Assembly: GCA_000727475.1 (NCBI GenBank)
Contig: KL647315.1
Span: 174,264-238,263 of the forward strand
Direction: 5' to 3'
DNA: 64,000 nucleotides
Origin: Sarcocystis neurona
Taxonomy: Eukaryota; Apicomplexa; Conoidasida; Eucoccidiorida; Sarcocystidae
The position numbers and the translations under genes were made by a program. Shown here one piece after another: positions 49,740 through 61,946 of the stretch. Under the pieces are notes generated by a model, which was not told where the DNA came from, ran no database searches, and saw only the letters and a list, made by a program, of their open reading frames with translations. Position 1 is the first letter of the stretch. Each line of letters opens with the position of its first letter.

Positions 49740-51767
49740 GACCGAGAGATAGACAGACGCGATGGCGTAACAGGGAAAGGCGCAGGAGGCAGGACAAAAG
49801 GGATACGAGAAGCAAGGAAAAATTGGCGTTCAAACCGTCAGATCGTAAAAACGCGCAAAGCGATCACGCAAAGAGAGGCTGGATGCTGTACTGAGACCGG
49901 ACTGAAGGAAAACAGTTAGAGAATTTATGCGGTAAGTCGAACAAAGAGGAGGCAGAAAGGCGGTGGAATTGCTCCACGCAGACAGGAAAGAGAGATAGAA
50001 GACAAGCAAAGCAGAAAGGTACCACTGCGCACAGACGGAAGGCGGAGAGCGATGCAGACGGGATATATGCTGGAAAAGGCAGTGGGAACTGCTATACACA
50101 GCATGAACGTATCAACAAGGATGCAACATTGCAAGAAGTTGCACCTCTGGAGAAGAAAGGAAACGATAATAAAGCCGTTAACTGTGGTACGGAAAGAGAA
50201 GAGAGAAACACAGTAAATATAGCCTCCGATCTGTTTCAGCGCGAAGCCCGGCAACAACACGCTGCGGCCATCCGGAATGTATTTGCAGAAGACTTGCAAC
50301 CATGATCTGTGCAGCATCACTAGCGAAATATGAACATCTACTGCGTCTCCACTGCGTCTGCCGTTGTACTGTCAAATGACTACAAGGAGAGTGATAACCG
50401 TTGGCCCGACACCGAGTTCTCACTTCACTTCTCAACACAGAGGAATCTGACTCCAGAACAACAGCCCCAACAGCTGCGACCAGCCTCGTGGCAGTTCCTC
50501 TCTACCAGAGGAAAATCACGCGAGCCAAAAAAAAGTGGGTTCGTTCCAAGCAACCAAAATACAGCGGATGAGTCCGTGTAAAGCTACTTTCGATCGACAC
50601 TACCGTCTTCGCATGCAGTGTTTCAATGCATGCGGAGCACGGTAAAATTCACTACCAAGGCCGTGCAGATAACAGGAAGATTGATGAGGAAAGGCTCTGT
50701 GGGCGTCCAGTGGAAACCACACCATTCGTTCATCGTAACACGCATATATGGCTCGACATATCCGGCTGTATGGACGCAGGTCTATAGGCTATGACCGCGG
50801 CTGTAGCAAAAGACTCTCGAAAAACATTTGCATGTACACGTATACATATACACATGTATACGTACAGATGGGTATGATTACATACACATTTATGTGTATG
50901 TATTCTTACGTGGAATTCTGGTGGTTCTGTGGCTGGAAATCGACAATACATACGCGTATACTTGTGTGCTTCTGCTGAAAATATGAGTAGAGAAGTATGC
51001 ATACGTACGGAGTCATACACACGCATTTATGTATACACGTACAAGGTTATACTCTTGCATACACCTGCACTGCCCTCCTGCTGCTTCTACGCCTGTGCAG
51101 ACGTTTGCAGATATATAAACGTGCACATATGTATACATATATATATATATGCATGCGCTGCTGTCGTGCTGACTCTTGTGCCGGGACCCTGCATTCCACT
51201 TTCCCACGTCTGTGAGTCTACTACGACGAGCTCTCCCCCTTAGCGGACCCATTCAACATACGTATGTACAATGTCTGTTCTGCGTACCGCTACACGGGAA
51301 CACGTTTGTTAACCGCGCTGTTCCTTCTGTCATTTTTGCTCCTCTCCCTGCTGCAACTTTAGACGGTCACTTTACCGGCGGTTCCAGTGACCCCTGGAAG
51401 TGTAGGGATTTCCTCTTATGCTCTCGCACAAGTGAATATAGGTATATGCAGTAGGCGAAAGAGTAGTCATGACTCGTAAGAATACCCCAAGTTGCAACGA
51501 CACGTATACATTTATGTATTATATGCGAAGTAGCACGTACCCAGGAAGGGGATTTTCAGAAAAAGCCAGACCTCTGTCACGTAGGCAGACGCACATGAGT
51601 TTACATATATCCTTGTGTAAGTGGCAGACCTGAAATGTATACCGTGTGAGTTTACATATATCCTTGTGTAAGTGGCAGACCTGAAATGAGCGTTGCTGTA
51701 GTCATAGAGGCAGTGAGGTGCCTACTTGTCTGACTAGCTCTCTTAAGGATGATATTCGCATTAAGGT
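49740..51767. other. Intergenic, 5' flank of TRM1
   Basis: No firm gene. A minus frame (49925-50320) and a plus frame (50330-50581) are open but show no domain. TA/TG microsatellite lies at 50830-51160. The two coding directions flanking this stretch diverge, so promoters for TRM1 and for the candidate gene to the right would both be here. No core element is recognisable. Confidence 0.45.
51597..51688. repeat. Perfect 41-bp direct repeat, two copies
   Basis: GAGTTTACATATATCCTTGT continuing to CTGAAATG occurs at 51597-51637 and again at 51648-51688, separated by 10 bp. Confidence 0.92.
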
Positions 51768-53260
51768 ATGTACCTTGCGAAGGACCGACCGCTGCGCTTG
51801 AAGCCCTTGTCATACCCGAAGAGCACGGAGCGTAACGGATGTGGTGCAGGCGTTTCATCCACGAATGCCAAATACTCTACGGCTCAGACCCTTCACGCGG
51901 TAAGCACGAAATCTCGATGGGCCATGAATGCCGCACGTAACACGAGCTATTATGGCATGACATTCCAGAATTTCTTGCAATACATGTTTTACCAGTGGGC
52001 ATAATAGGAGAAACGTTTTAGCGTTTTTTGCAGGGAAACGCGCACGACTCGTCACGCTGCCAGTACTGCGCACGACTCGTCACGCTGCCAGTACTGCGCT
52101 CCACTCGTCGCGCTGCCAGTACTGCGTGTTACAATAGCCTCGGCAGTAATATCGATAGTAGAGGTTAATACATCTGCATTAATACAGTGCACACGAACGG
52201 AAACAGACTGCTGTGCGCTGCTGACGCTGGGTTGACTTGACAATTTTGTGGTAAGTGCGATCCCAGAGGGACGAAGAGAGTGCCGACATAGGTCTACCCT
52301 CCACAGTAACACAGTGGACGCAGATGAATTTTCACATTCAGGCGGTACTGCACCTGCTGCATATGCTCTCTACGTTGACACATAAGAAAATTGTCCACGT
52401 GCAAGGCATGCCACCACCACAAGTGGTGCAGAACTTTGAGTGACACGCCAGGTGCACCCAACGATTACTATTCAGAAATGGGTTCAGCTTAATAGCTGCG
52501 CGTACCAGGTGCGAATAACCCTGCATCCACCTGCGAGTTCGTTGCTTGCTGAGTTGCCTTTGAGTGGATATTACGGATTGTTTTTGAACATACTGAGTCT
52601 TCTTTCAGGTTGGACGCGGAGTTGATGTGTCACCGTCGTACCCGTAATAGTCAATGTGTGCCGTTGAGGATGCCCGTGCGCATTTGAGAAGAAAAAATCC
52701 GACGCCGGAGGTGTCACTGTTACACCAGCCGCACAACTAGTGCTTGCGTCTTTGCTAACCCATTTTACCCAGCACAGAAATTTAGCGCTTAGGTGGTGAC
52801 TGCGGTGACATACAGTTAATCAATTTCAAGGACCCTTCGTCGCTCACGCTGCTACTTCGTACGGAAGTATTAATCACGAATGATCTTTTCGGAGTGCCCC
52901 TGGTGCCACGCAAGGAAAAAAGAACGAGGCATGGCTCATGAGGCCATACCCACTACACCGCTCGTGCTGCAACAGAGGTTTTTTTCACTGCAGGATGCCG
53001 GCGTACTGTTGAATGTACCATGCCGTGACACGCACGTACAGCATCTTACAGAGTCGGTACGTAAATTCATTAATGACGCCATTGAAGCATTGGTGAGGAG
53101 AAGTGCCCTTCAGTGCATTGTCAGAGGACTGCCGGTGAAGAGGAAGATTCAATCGTGGAAAGTCGTATCTGCTCAATCGCGTTTGCAGGAAGTAGCGTAT
53201 ACCGAAAAGCCGTACTTAAGCCGCTCCGAGAAAGCGGCACGGCAGCGACGGCAGGGCTAG
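51768..53260 (+). CDS. Candidate six-exon gene, 157-residue protein of unknown function
   Basis: Proposed exons: 51768-51899, 52342-52439, 52609-52643, 52793-52866, 52994-53056, 53189-53260. All phases agree and the frame closes at a stop. Several sites are good: donor GCG|GTAAGC after exon 1, acceptor TTCTTTCAG before exon 3, GTTTTTTTCACTGCAG before exon 5, donor TCG|GTACGT after it, and GCGTTTGCAG before exon 6. The exon 4 acceptor is weak. Visible parts are a hydrophobic helix (AVLHLLHMLSTLTH, from residue 45), QGMPPPQVVQNFELDAELMC, INFKDPSSLTLLLRTEDAGV and a basic C-terminus (SRSEKAARQRRQG). I recognise no family. Size and basic tail would suit a small organellar or ribonucleoprotein component, but that is a guess. 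The model could be wrong in exons 1, 3 or 4. Confidence 0.38.
52041..52124. repeat. 28-bp tandem repeat, three copies
   Basis: Unit CGCACGACTCGTCACGCTGC plus CAGTACTG at 52041, 52069 and 52097. The third copy has three changes. It lies inside intron 1 of the six-exon candidate. Confidence 0.92.
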
Positions 53261-56014
53261 CCTTCCCAGCAAAGAGGCCCCTGTCGGTTGCAGCATCACT
53301 ATCCGACCGGCACGCTATGTGCCAATCATTCGAGTCATATTGCGTCAGACGGTGCGTACCAGTGTCAATGCACAAGGCTAACAGTACTTCCCCCGGGGCT
53401 GTACCAGCCAAAACAGCGAATAAAATTATAAGCTCCCGGTGCGCAAACAAGCGTTATCATTCGTCCTAACGATCACGCAGAGTGTGGACTACCATGGTAT
53501 GTGCTGCAGTCCGTAACTGTTGATGATGCAACCTACGTTTGTGTAATTGACACATTCACGACCGGTGCGCATCTGCACGCCCTTCACCAACGCGGGCGCT
53601 AGTGCCAGCATAGTCCGCTAGCGCCGAAATAATGTGTACTAGTTGCTGATCTTTCATACGCTTGTGTGAGTTTCCCGGGAATCAGGGAGACCGAGCGGTC
53701 CTCCACCGCGTGAGTACACAACCAACCAATGGCCATCCCAAATGATTACGGAAGGTTGCTGGCCGCTGCGGAGTCGCGTATTCTTGCGCACGAATCGCAG
53801 AGACTTTCAACGGCATTCACATCCGGCCCTACATTACACATTGAACCATCAGCAGCCGGTGCCTGATCGTCGCACACTCCGGTGGACGCTGTCCCACGGT
53901 TCGGCTATGTCCTTGTAAGCGCTGACGCTAGCATTTGTACACGAAGTCCTACGCTACACCTTGTCGAGCACTGAGAGGTCCTCTACCGCTAGCACCGAAA
54001 TAATGTGTACTGGTTGCTGATCTTTCATACACTTGTGTGAGTTTCCCGGGAAGCAGGGAGACCACACACAAGTACACGCAGCCGGATACCCTCGGATGCT
54101 ACGCCGCCTGCAGTATTCGCCGCAACATTTCGTGTAGACTGAGTGTACGCTCATACGTCTCATGGTGGCGGACCGAGTCGCCGCATTATTAACATACGCA
54201 CGTGGATATTGTTGCTGGCAGCCTGAACAACAGGTAACTCTGGACGACCCACACGCAAATGCTCAACCGTTTACAGAAGGGGGCGAGACGGAACCGTGCT
54301 AACGCCTACGGTGAACTGCGACATGTAGACTCCAGCTCGTCACCGGCCGACACCGACCTGCAATGCGGGGAGGTAATCGGCGAATTACCAGCGACAGTGG
54401 CATCGCTTTTTATTTCGGTGTGACTCTGAGTGTACTGCAGCCCCGCTTCACGGAGGGGAGAAGCGCGCCACCAACCGCAAGAATGCCGCTATTTTTTATC
54501 GTCAGAAGGTGGTAGTTGATGATCGATCTCCCCCCCAACTATTTTGATCGAGCTGCGGTGGTCACAGGTCCTCACAGGCGCGGCTTGTCCCGCGTTGTGG
54601 GAGCCGTGGACCTCGCATTCTGGTATCCAGCGCACGGCAATACCTGAAGTCGTCCGTGCTCGACAACGAACTTCGTGATGCACCGGTCAAAATGGGCACA
54701 CGCTGCAGAGCGCAAGATATCTAGGCGTCGATGGTCGCTGGAATCAATTTCGGAAACTAACTTTTGAGGTCCCTCGTGAATACCCAGCGGTATGCAGAGC
54801 CACAAGGTATATACGTAGTTGTGTGTACATTTTGATGGAACACATACGCGTAAAGTCGTTATATTGAAACTCTGGCGGACGCCCTGGAATTTCTGTGTTT
54901 CACCGCGGTAGATTTACAAATCCTAATTTCGTGGCCAATAGTGACTGTAATCGCGGTGACTGCTGGACAGTCACCCGCACGCATCTCGCCCTGCAGCGCC
55001 GCGCGCGCCCGTGCAGTTTGAAAAGCTGAGTGAATAGTTTCATTCTAAAATTTCAGTAAACGAGACTCTCCGTCCCAAGTCGACGATCGAGCTGGTATTG
55101 TACAGGGAAGCGTGGACAAAGACGGCTTCTTCTCAGAGGGGGACGCATCACCTAAAATCGCGAGACTGGTACTCAACCCGACCGTCTCCATTTTCTAGTA
55201 AGTAATGCTTGCAGTTCCCGTGTGCAGTGCAGAAGGGTGTGGTGAAAGGACACTTTTGTCGCTGTTGACCGAATGGACACCAGCTATACACAGGTCACAC
55301 CACATCTGAAAACGACGCGCCGGCGTAGGCCGCTGCGTGCTGGTGTCACTCCAGGCATTGAATGCGTAGCTAACTGAAAGTGCGCTTACAGCTTGTTTGT
55401 CAATTATTATTTTTGCGTCTTCTTTTCACCACAGACCTACACAATTAAAAATTATGTAGGGGCGTTACGTGGACGTGATGTTTCCGTGAGCGTCGTCTGC
55501 GGTTCCAGCGCCGCGCCCTTCAAGGAGAGCCAAGCTGAAGACACACTCGCTTAACAACATGTAGAACTCGCACAAACTTTTGTAATGGCCGTCAGTGAAT
55601 ACCACCCTCAAATTAGTGTGTAGAAGCGATTGGGATGGTCTGTGCGCAAGCAAGGGTTTACATTAGCGTGTGCACCGCGATGATCGAGACAAGCGGTGTC
55701 AGCTCTGCGGTGCAGTAGTGGACACGCAGACAACGTGTAGTTTCACAGGTGGCACTTCGACGCGAATATTCGACCCCATGGAATATGTGTCCTTTCGTTA
55801 GTAAGGAAGACGCGATGCAAAGGAGGAATATAGGAGATTGACAGCTGTGTTAATTCCTTGTGAAGACGGTTGGAGCCGGAGGCTAGCGGAGGGGGCAGAG
55901 CAGTGAAGTTGGAAGAGCTGCGAACGTCTTAACGGTGTCTGCTGGGTGAAATATCTTCAAATCTGTCCATCAGGTGCAACACTGTCTGTAGTGTTGAATA
56001 TATCACGCGGAACA
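53261..56014. other. Intergenic, unique, GC-balanced, with a dispersed direct repeat
   Basis: No open frame with recognisable content. It contains the 78-bp direct repeat (53616-53692 / 53986-54063). The right end is the 5' flank and probable leader of the cold-shock gene. Confidence 0.5.
53616..54063. repeat. Direct repeat of about 78 bp, two copies 370 bp apart
   Basis: Copies at 53616-53692 and 53986-54063 share CCGCTAGCnCCGAAATAATG, TTGCTGATCTTTCATAC, CTTGTGTGAGTTTCCCGGGA and CAGGGAGACC, with only a few differences. A GGTCCTCnACCGC element lies just after the first copy and just before the second. Confidence 0.85.
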
Positions 56015-58275
56015 ATGGCGGTCACGCGAGGAATATGCAAATGGTTTGACTCGAAAAAGGTAAGAATACTACTTTTTTGTTAGTGACAAAAAATTAAGCT
56101 CTTCTCCTCTCACCACTTAGTTTGTGCACAAACGTGAGGACGACTGATCAACCGTTAGGTGGTCGCACTTTTTTACTAATCTGTATCTTCCGCTCTTTCC
56201 GTCTCTGGACGGAGAACTTGGGCTTTTTTCACCTCCTCCGCCAGTTTCTGAACAAACGCGGGGACGACCGACTAATTTTTAGTCGGTTGCACTTTTTTAG
56301 CGACTCCTCCCGTCTGTATGTTCCGCCGTTTATCTCTCTCCGTATCTGCTGTCCTCTGTCAACTGCTTCTTATACGTGGAAATACGTACCCGAAGGTATG
56401 TATATGTATGCTGTCGGAGTGCAAGCCGCGACCGATATGTGCAGGTGAAGTTCTCCGTTTTAGGTATATTTTTAACGACGTACTTATGTGCTCCCGCTTA
56501 GACGTCAGTGCATGCGTACCACGAGTCTCATACGTACGTACAATCTGGATGCCGTGTCCCATGCAGTCTTCCATGGGAAGCATTGACGGTAGTGTCAAAA
56601 ACATGTACATGTGTATGCGTCACAACGCTCGGATGTCAGCAGTGTATCCATGCACTTTTACGCGTCAACCTTGTACAGATGCGTTGACACTCAAACGCTC
56701 AGGAGGTCACAGGAGAGAGCACTTATTACTACGCAGGTTGGATGCTGCGTCTGCCTAATGTGAGGCGTCACGTGCTGTCCCTCGGTGATAACGGTTCTTT
56801 CAGGGCTACGGATTCATCACCGCAGAAGATGGCACAGATTTATTTGTCCACCAGACGGATATTCATGCTGAGGGTTTTCGCAATTTGGCCGAAGGAGAGG
56901 AAGTGGAATTTCAAATACAAACTGCAAGCGATGGCCGACAGAAAGCCGTTCATGTCACTGGACCCGGCGGGGCTTTTGTCCAGGTACACTCTGACGTTGA
57001 GGGTAGCTAAACACGCACGTATACATGCAGTTGCCCGTACCTTAAAAACGTGTGCGCAGTGTCAAAATCAGTGTTAGCGGACGTTGACTTTTAAACGCTT
57101 GCGGCGTCACTGAAAGATATGCTGCGGTGCTGTGGAATCGCTCTGCTGCAACATTTAAGGTGGTTTTCGGCTCTCGTGGCAGTTCATACTCGAACTTGCG
57201 TGAGCTTACTGATGTGACGCTGATTGTGGAACTTCACAGTTGCATTCGTTTGGGTTCGCTCACGCGAACCACCCGCAGATTGAAAGGTATATTTTCTGCT
57301 AGTCCGTGTGAACACAAATCTCATCCTCAATCGTATTCTGAGTCCTATTCTGGGGAAAAACGTTACGAGTCATCCACAGGTGATGCGATGCCGTTTGGGG
57401 AAGGATGTGTCACGAACGGCGTAACGTTTCTTCTCTTGTGCACTAAGGAATTCAGTCCATCGCAACGTTAAACACTCGCCTATAGCGTAATGCCAGGGAA
57501 CCGACCACTATACGAGAGGGATTTTGAGCTTGCAGACAATTGCGCTGGGAATGAGTTCACAAGTGACCTCACGTGCTTTGATCTGGACAGCGGTTTTGGG
57601 CGTCGTTGATGTATCAGATGTGGAGTGCTCTCTCACTCTGCTGTGTGGAATACATGAAAAGAGACTTCCAGTTGCTGCTGTCAGACTACCGGCACTGGCG
57701 CAGATGTCATATTGCTGACTTGCGCCAAGTAGTCAAAGACGTTCAGTGCTAAGCGCCGTGTGGATGGCGGATTATGTGACCATACATCGGCCGCAAGAAG
57801 CTTTTGGTGTTGATTTACCTTGAAAAAGTGGGAAGCATCTGTTATGATCCAGCGCTTATTGTCGAATACTTTCAACGGAACAAATGGGTACGTGACGCGG
57901 TATGCGTGCGTCACCGAGCACAGATACACCGTGCTGCCAGGATTTTTTAGAGGTGGAAGTAAGGTAGCAGGACATCTAGTGCAAGAGGACAGACGCCTGT
58001 ATCACCCGGTAATAGTCATACGCGTGAATGTTCTGTTCCTGTCTTGGTGCTGACTGTGATAGGGTGAAGGTCGGAGAGAGCCGGGGAGAATGGATAGAGG
58101 AGGTTATGGGGAGGGAGGGATGGGTGGAGGTGGATACGGCAACGGAGGAGGATACAGGAGAGGAGGGGGAGGAGATTGTTACGGAGGTGGTCCCGGTGGG
58201 CCCGGTGACTACGGTGGGCGTCCGGATCAACGCATGGGTGGTAATGAGGCCGAGTATGGTCGAAGTGGCTACTGA
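56015..58275 (+). CDS. Cold-shock-domain, glycine-rich RNA-binding protein
   Basis: Single-stranded nucleic-acid-binding protein of the CSD family (plant CSP/animal Y-box relatives), expected to act as an RNA chaperone or mRNP component. Exons 56015-56059, 56804-56983 and 58063-58275, all joined in phase 0, encode 145 residues. Residues 6-74 form the domain: GICKWFDSKKGYGFIT carries RNP1, LFVHQTDI (28-35) is RNP2, and EGEEVEFQIQ with the KAVHVTGPGG end complete the five-strand barrel. Residues 76-145 are a Gly/Tyr/Arg-rich tail (GGYGEGGMGGGGYGNGGGY) ending in GRSGY and a stop; such tails aid RNA binding and assembly. The domain end and tail are on separate exons. Splice sites are good (AAAAAG|GTAAGA, TTCTTTCAG|GG, GTCCAG|GTACAC). 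ATG 56015 fits the family's short N-terminus. Confidence 0.92.
56119..56340. repeat. Diverged direct repeat of about 90 bp in the cold-shock gene intron 1
   Basis: Copies from about 56119 and 56242 share ACAAACGnGnGGACGAC, nGTCGCACTTTTTTA and TCTGTATnTTCCGC. The second copy also holds a short inverted repeat (CGACTAATTTTTAGTCGG). Confidence 0.7.
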
Positions 58276-61200
58276 CGTCTTCCCTTCACAGTCGCGCATC
58301 TGTGTGTGAACGCGTGTAAGCGTATGCTCGTGAAATACCACACTCCGCAGGGGAAAGGTCATTTCGTGTATGACGTCGAGCTGGTGTGTGGCGGGGAAGG
58401 TTTTTCAACAAGGGTGCAGGGTCGTACACTTCTACGTGAACCGTTCAACATGAAGTCAGTGGTAGATCGCGAAAAAGAACAAAGGCTGCGACATAGAAGA
58501 ATGAGGATGCACGGATGTTATATCGTAGAATTGTGTAAAAGGTCATTCGCGGGAAGAGGATGGAGTTTTCTCGCTGAGCGGGTTTCCCTTGTAGTGTCAC
58601 TTCGGCGTATGCGAACTTTGAGGGTAAGGGTAGTGGGTATGTTAGATGGAACTTTCTCACAGCCAGCCACTGCGGTCCTGTAACGTATTTTACGTTCCAT
58701 GTCAGGATTCTTTTAGGTGGGTAGTAAGAGACCCTTGTTCCAATCTCACCCTGAAACAGGAAGATGAATGTTCGCAACTCTCGATGACGGTGCTGTGCTG
58801 CTGTCATACGAAGCCTGCGGTGCTAATTCACCGCTAGTGGAATTTTTTTAAACATGCGTTAATCGACTCAAATCACAGCGGAATTAATCACTTTCCGGTA
58901 CCATTGTCGCGCAGCGTTATTTTTGCATGAACTCTTATAGAAAGAACAGCTCCCTCACACCATTTCTGGAGCAAGCAATCCCATGGTTAGAGAAAGCTAG
59001 TGCCGAACGGATGTAACGGCTCTCCCTAAAAACAACGAATGGGAGGTGGAGGTGTTGAAAAGGCGACGCTTCACCGTACACGAGGGGGCGGTGCTACATT
59101 ATGTCGCCAGACGACCAGAGCGAGCACTGAATACTGTATCGCTGGTGCAGACTATCTTGATGAATGGAGGTGAACACCGTTGCTAAATGACCATCACAGC
59201 CACTCGGGCTGACGCATTCTCACAAACTCACAAAATCACTCTCGCAGCGAGACAGCGTGCTTAACCATGCACACCAGGGTAACGAAGGGAGACTCCGGAA
59301 AGCTTAACCCCGACACCACTCGATGAGATGCTTAGAAATGGATACGACATCAGATGACGGCGTGGTCACGCTGAGGTGGACCTGCACACAGTCATTTAAC
59401 CAGTAGTGGCTGTAGCGTGCTCAGTTGACAAATAATATAGACTTACTGGCACTCTGTACCTGCTGTCGCTCGAGTGCTGCAGAAGAACACGGGATGGAGC
59501 GGTGCACCACGCTTTGTGTGCTTCGGTACTCTTCCTTCAGTGAGGCCAATGGCGTCGCACATGAAACCGTTTTGCGGATTTGGAAAGGTCGCGTGCGTAT
59601 TCCAGTTCACAAACTGGTATTTGAACTATGCACGCAGTCGTTTTGCCGAGAAAGGGCTCGTGCATGGATCTCGTACGTGCTGCAGCTGCATCCCCGCGCC
59701 GAGTACACACTGCTTGTTTTTTGATAGTGGGCATTTCTCTAGGCGGACGCATGTGTACGACGGAGTAGTTCATATAGTCCATAGAAGTCGAGCACGCTGT
59801 CGCCGCCATGTGACTGCTCATTTGTAGCATTCGACATGGAATAGCCGCCCTTGGCGTTGCTTACTGGTTGTTCTGATGCCAAGTCTGGCGGAAAGTGCGG
59901 CTGGCGTTTCTTGCCTCCAGGTGTCTCCTGTGCACTGGGTCGGAAAACTCAGAACAACACCCTGCCTGCACTACACCAGTGAGGGAGGACAGCGCTCTGA
60001 AAAAATTAGATGACTCTGTGTTACTTAAAATAGACAAGGCGCCGAAAGCAGTGTACACCGTTACCGGCAAAGGAGCACCGCAAAACCGTACATCTTCAAC
60101 GACGCTGCAGCGTCCTGCGCGGTACAGGAATGAGCGCATGGTTTTCCTATCTTTACTCTGATGATCACTGTGCACTGGCACGCATAAACCTCCGTATAAT
60201 AACGCTGAAGCTTTGGTTCGTCACAAACAGTAGTCTCTCCAAAGTGCAGAACAACACGTTGGACTGTGTGAGACCGAGAATAAAGAAGAGCTGCTTGAAC
60301 AAAGCATATTACGCAACCTTTACTGTCTGTTGATGTCTTGTGGGGAAAGCCGTTGGGCGAGCGTCCTGAGGAGTGCTCCTTACCGGTGGTATCAAACAAG
60401 CCACTGCAGAAACTTGCTGTGTCGTAGAGCACTTCAGTGCCATTTTTAACCAGAAAATCTTGCAAAACACAAATGAGCCATTTGCGCCACCGATTTTGCC
60501 TACTGTGGACTGATCCACGCGCAGACATTTGAGGCAGCGGAGAAAGCAAAATGACTTACGGAAAAAGCGTCGACCGGCCCTAGTAGCTAGTCGTGTACAC
60601 GAATCACCACAGTGTTGTTCTGTTCAGTGAACACTACCACGACTAGGCTTGCCGAGAATGCTGAGAAGGTTTCCCTTGAACCTTGCAGGCCGTCTACGGA
60701 AAAAAGGAAAGGATAGCACGTTTTGTATCCAAATGATGTCTACACTTCCGTGCGGCGTTGAGAACGACCGCAAGGCGCGCGTCTCAAAGTGCCGTCGCGG
60801 AATGAGTCATGGCTTCAAAATGCCATCCCCTCAACGGTTTAGATATCCTGTTAAATAAATGAATCTGCAGCGTTTCCAGGGCACACTTTAATACCCTTGT
60901 GTTAACACAACGCTCTCCCATTACTGCAGCTACGGTGTATCCATGCCGTCCTAGCTACAGACTTTTGGGAGTGGAAACTGTGGTCGTACGTGCCAACAGG
61001 TGCAACAGCAAGAGGAGCCTTACTCAGCAATACCACTCGTGCTGGTGCCGCTCACAGAGTTCACGTGCGCAGTCGTTACTCCAAAATAGTGTGCCCATGT
61101 TTCCGACAAGCTATGAGCACAACCAATCTCGGATTTCTCATGGTTGGGAAGAGATCACCTGAGCTCGTTCTCTATGTAAGTGGTTGTTTTCAATTTGTTC

Positions 61201-61946
61201 CTTGCGTATCTGAGAGACCACCTGGGTTTTTGTATGCACTGTACGTCTTTACCAGCACATCAACCGCTAGAGGCCGCTCTGCGACCAAAACATTAGTCCT
61301 TTGTGTTTGCCATATGCCTGTTTGAAGAATAGAGCAGCCTTCTGTAATATCCGACTTGAGCTGTTCCTTCTCGCATGTCCACAAGCCACTGTCATTCAGC
61401 TGGCTTACCCGTAGTTTACGGTACTGGTTCACTTCTGAGTGCCAGCACGCTAGTATTGCATGTCTTCCTTCCTGAACCGCGAGTTGTCAGAATGTGGGTG
61501 TGGATCATACTCGCTGCTAGAATTTGAAGCTGCTCCGCCGCAAGTACGGTTGGACAGCAAGAGGCCGCTCTGCAATCAAAACAGTAGTCCTTCGTGTATG
61601 CCCTGTGCCTGTTTGAAGAATAGAGCAGCGGGGGGGGTGCTTTCGGAACATCTAGACGTGTTCGCATCGTTTAATGGAAGCAGCGAGGAACGAGGTCATC
61701 GGGACACTGGGGTCCTGCACAGCAGGAAGGGAAAGCAGGCAGCGTGCTCCCGGGTGCCGATATCCTTTGTTCACTGTCAGCTATTCACAGAGGTCGTGTG
61801 ACAAACGTATTGGTCGTAACGTCAGGTCGATTTCCACGAATCCTTCGCTTGAGCACAAAAACACGTACTCTCAGCAGTCGCCATCACGCAGTCTACCATG
61901 TTGGGGCCAAAGTGACAAGTGCTCGTCCCCTTGGGATACCACGGGA
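58276..61946. other. Intergenic, no firm gene
   Basis: Unique sequence. Frames at 58306-58683, 59425-59827, 59895-60161 and 60649-60858 are open but lack domains or paired splice sites, and some overlap open frames in other phases. A 70-bp direct repeat lies at 61269 and 61560. The 5' part should include the 3' UTR of the cold-shock gene. Confidence 0.45.
61269..61629. repeat. Direct repeat of about 70 bp, two copies 291 bp apart
   Basis: Copies at 61269-61338 and 61560-61629 share AGAGGCCGCTCTGC, TCAAAACAnTAGTCCTT, GCCTGTTTGAAGAATAGAGC and intervening bases, with about ten differences. Confidence 0.85.
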
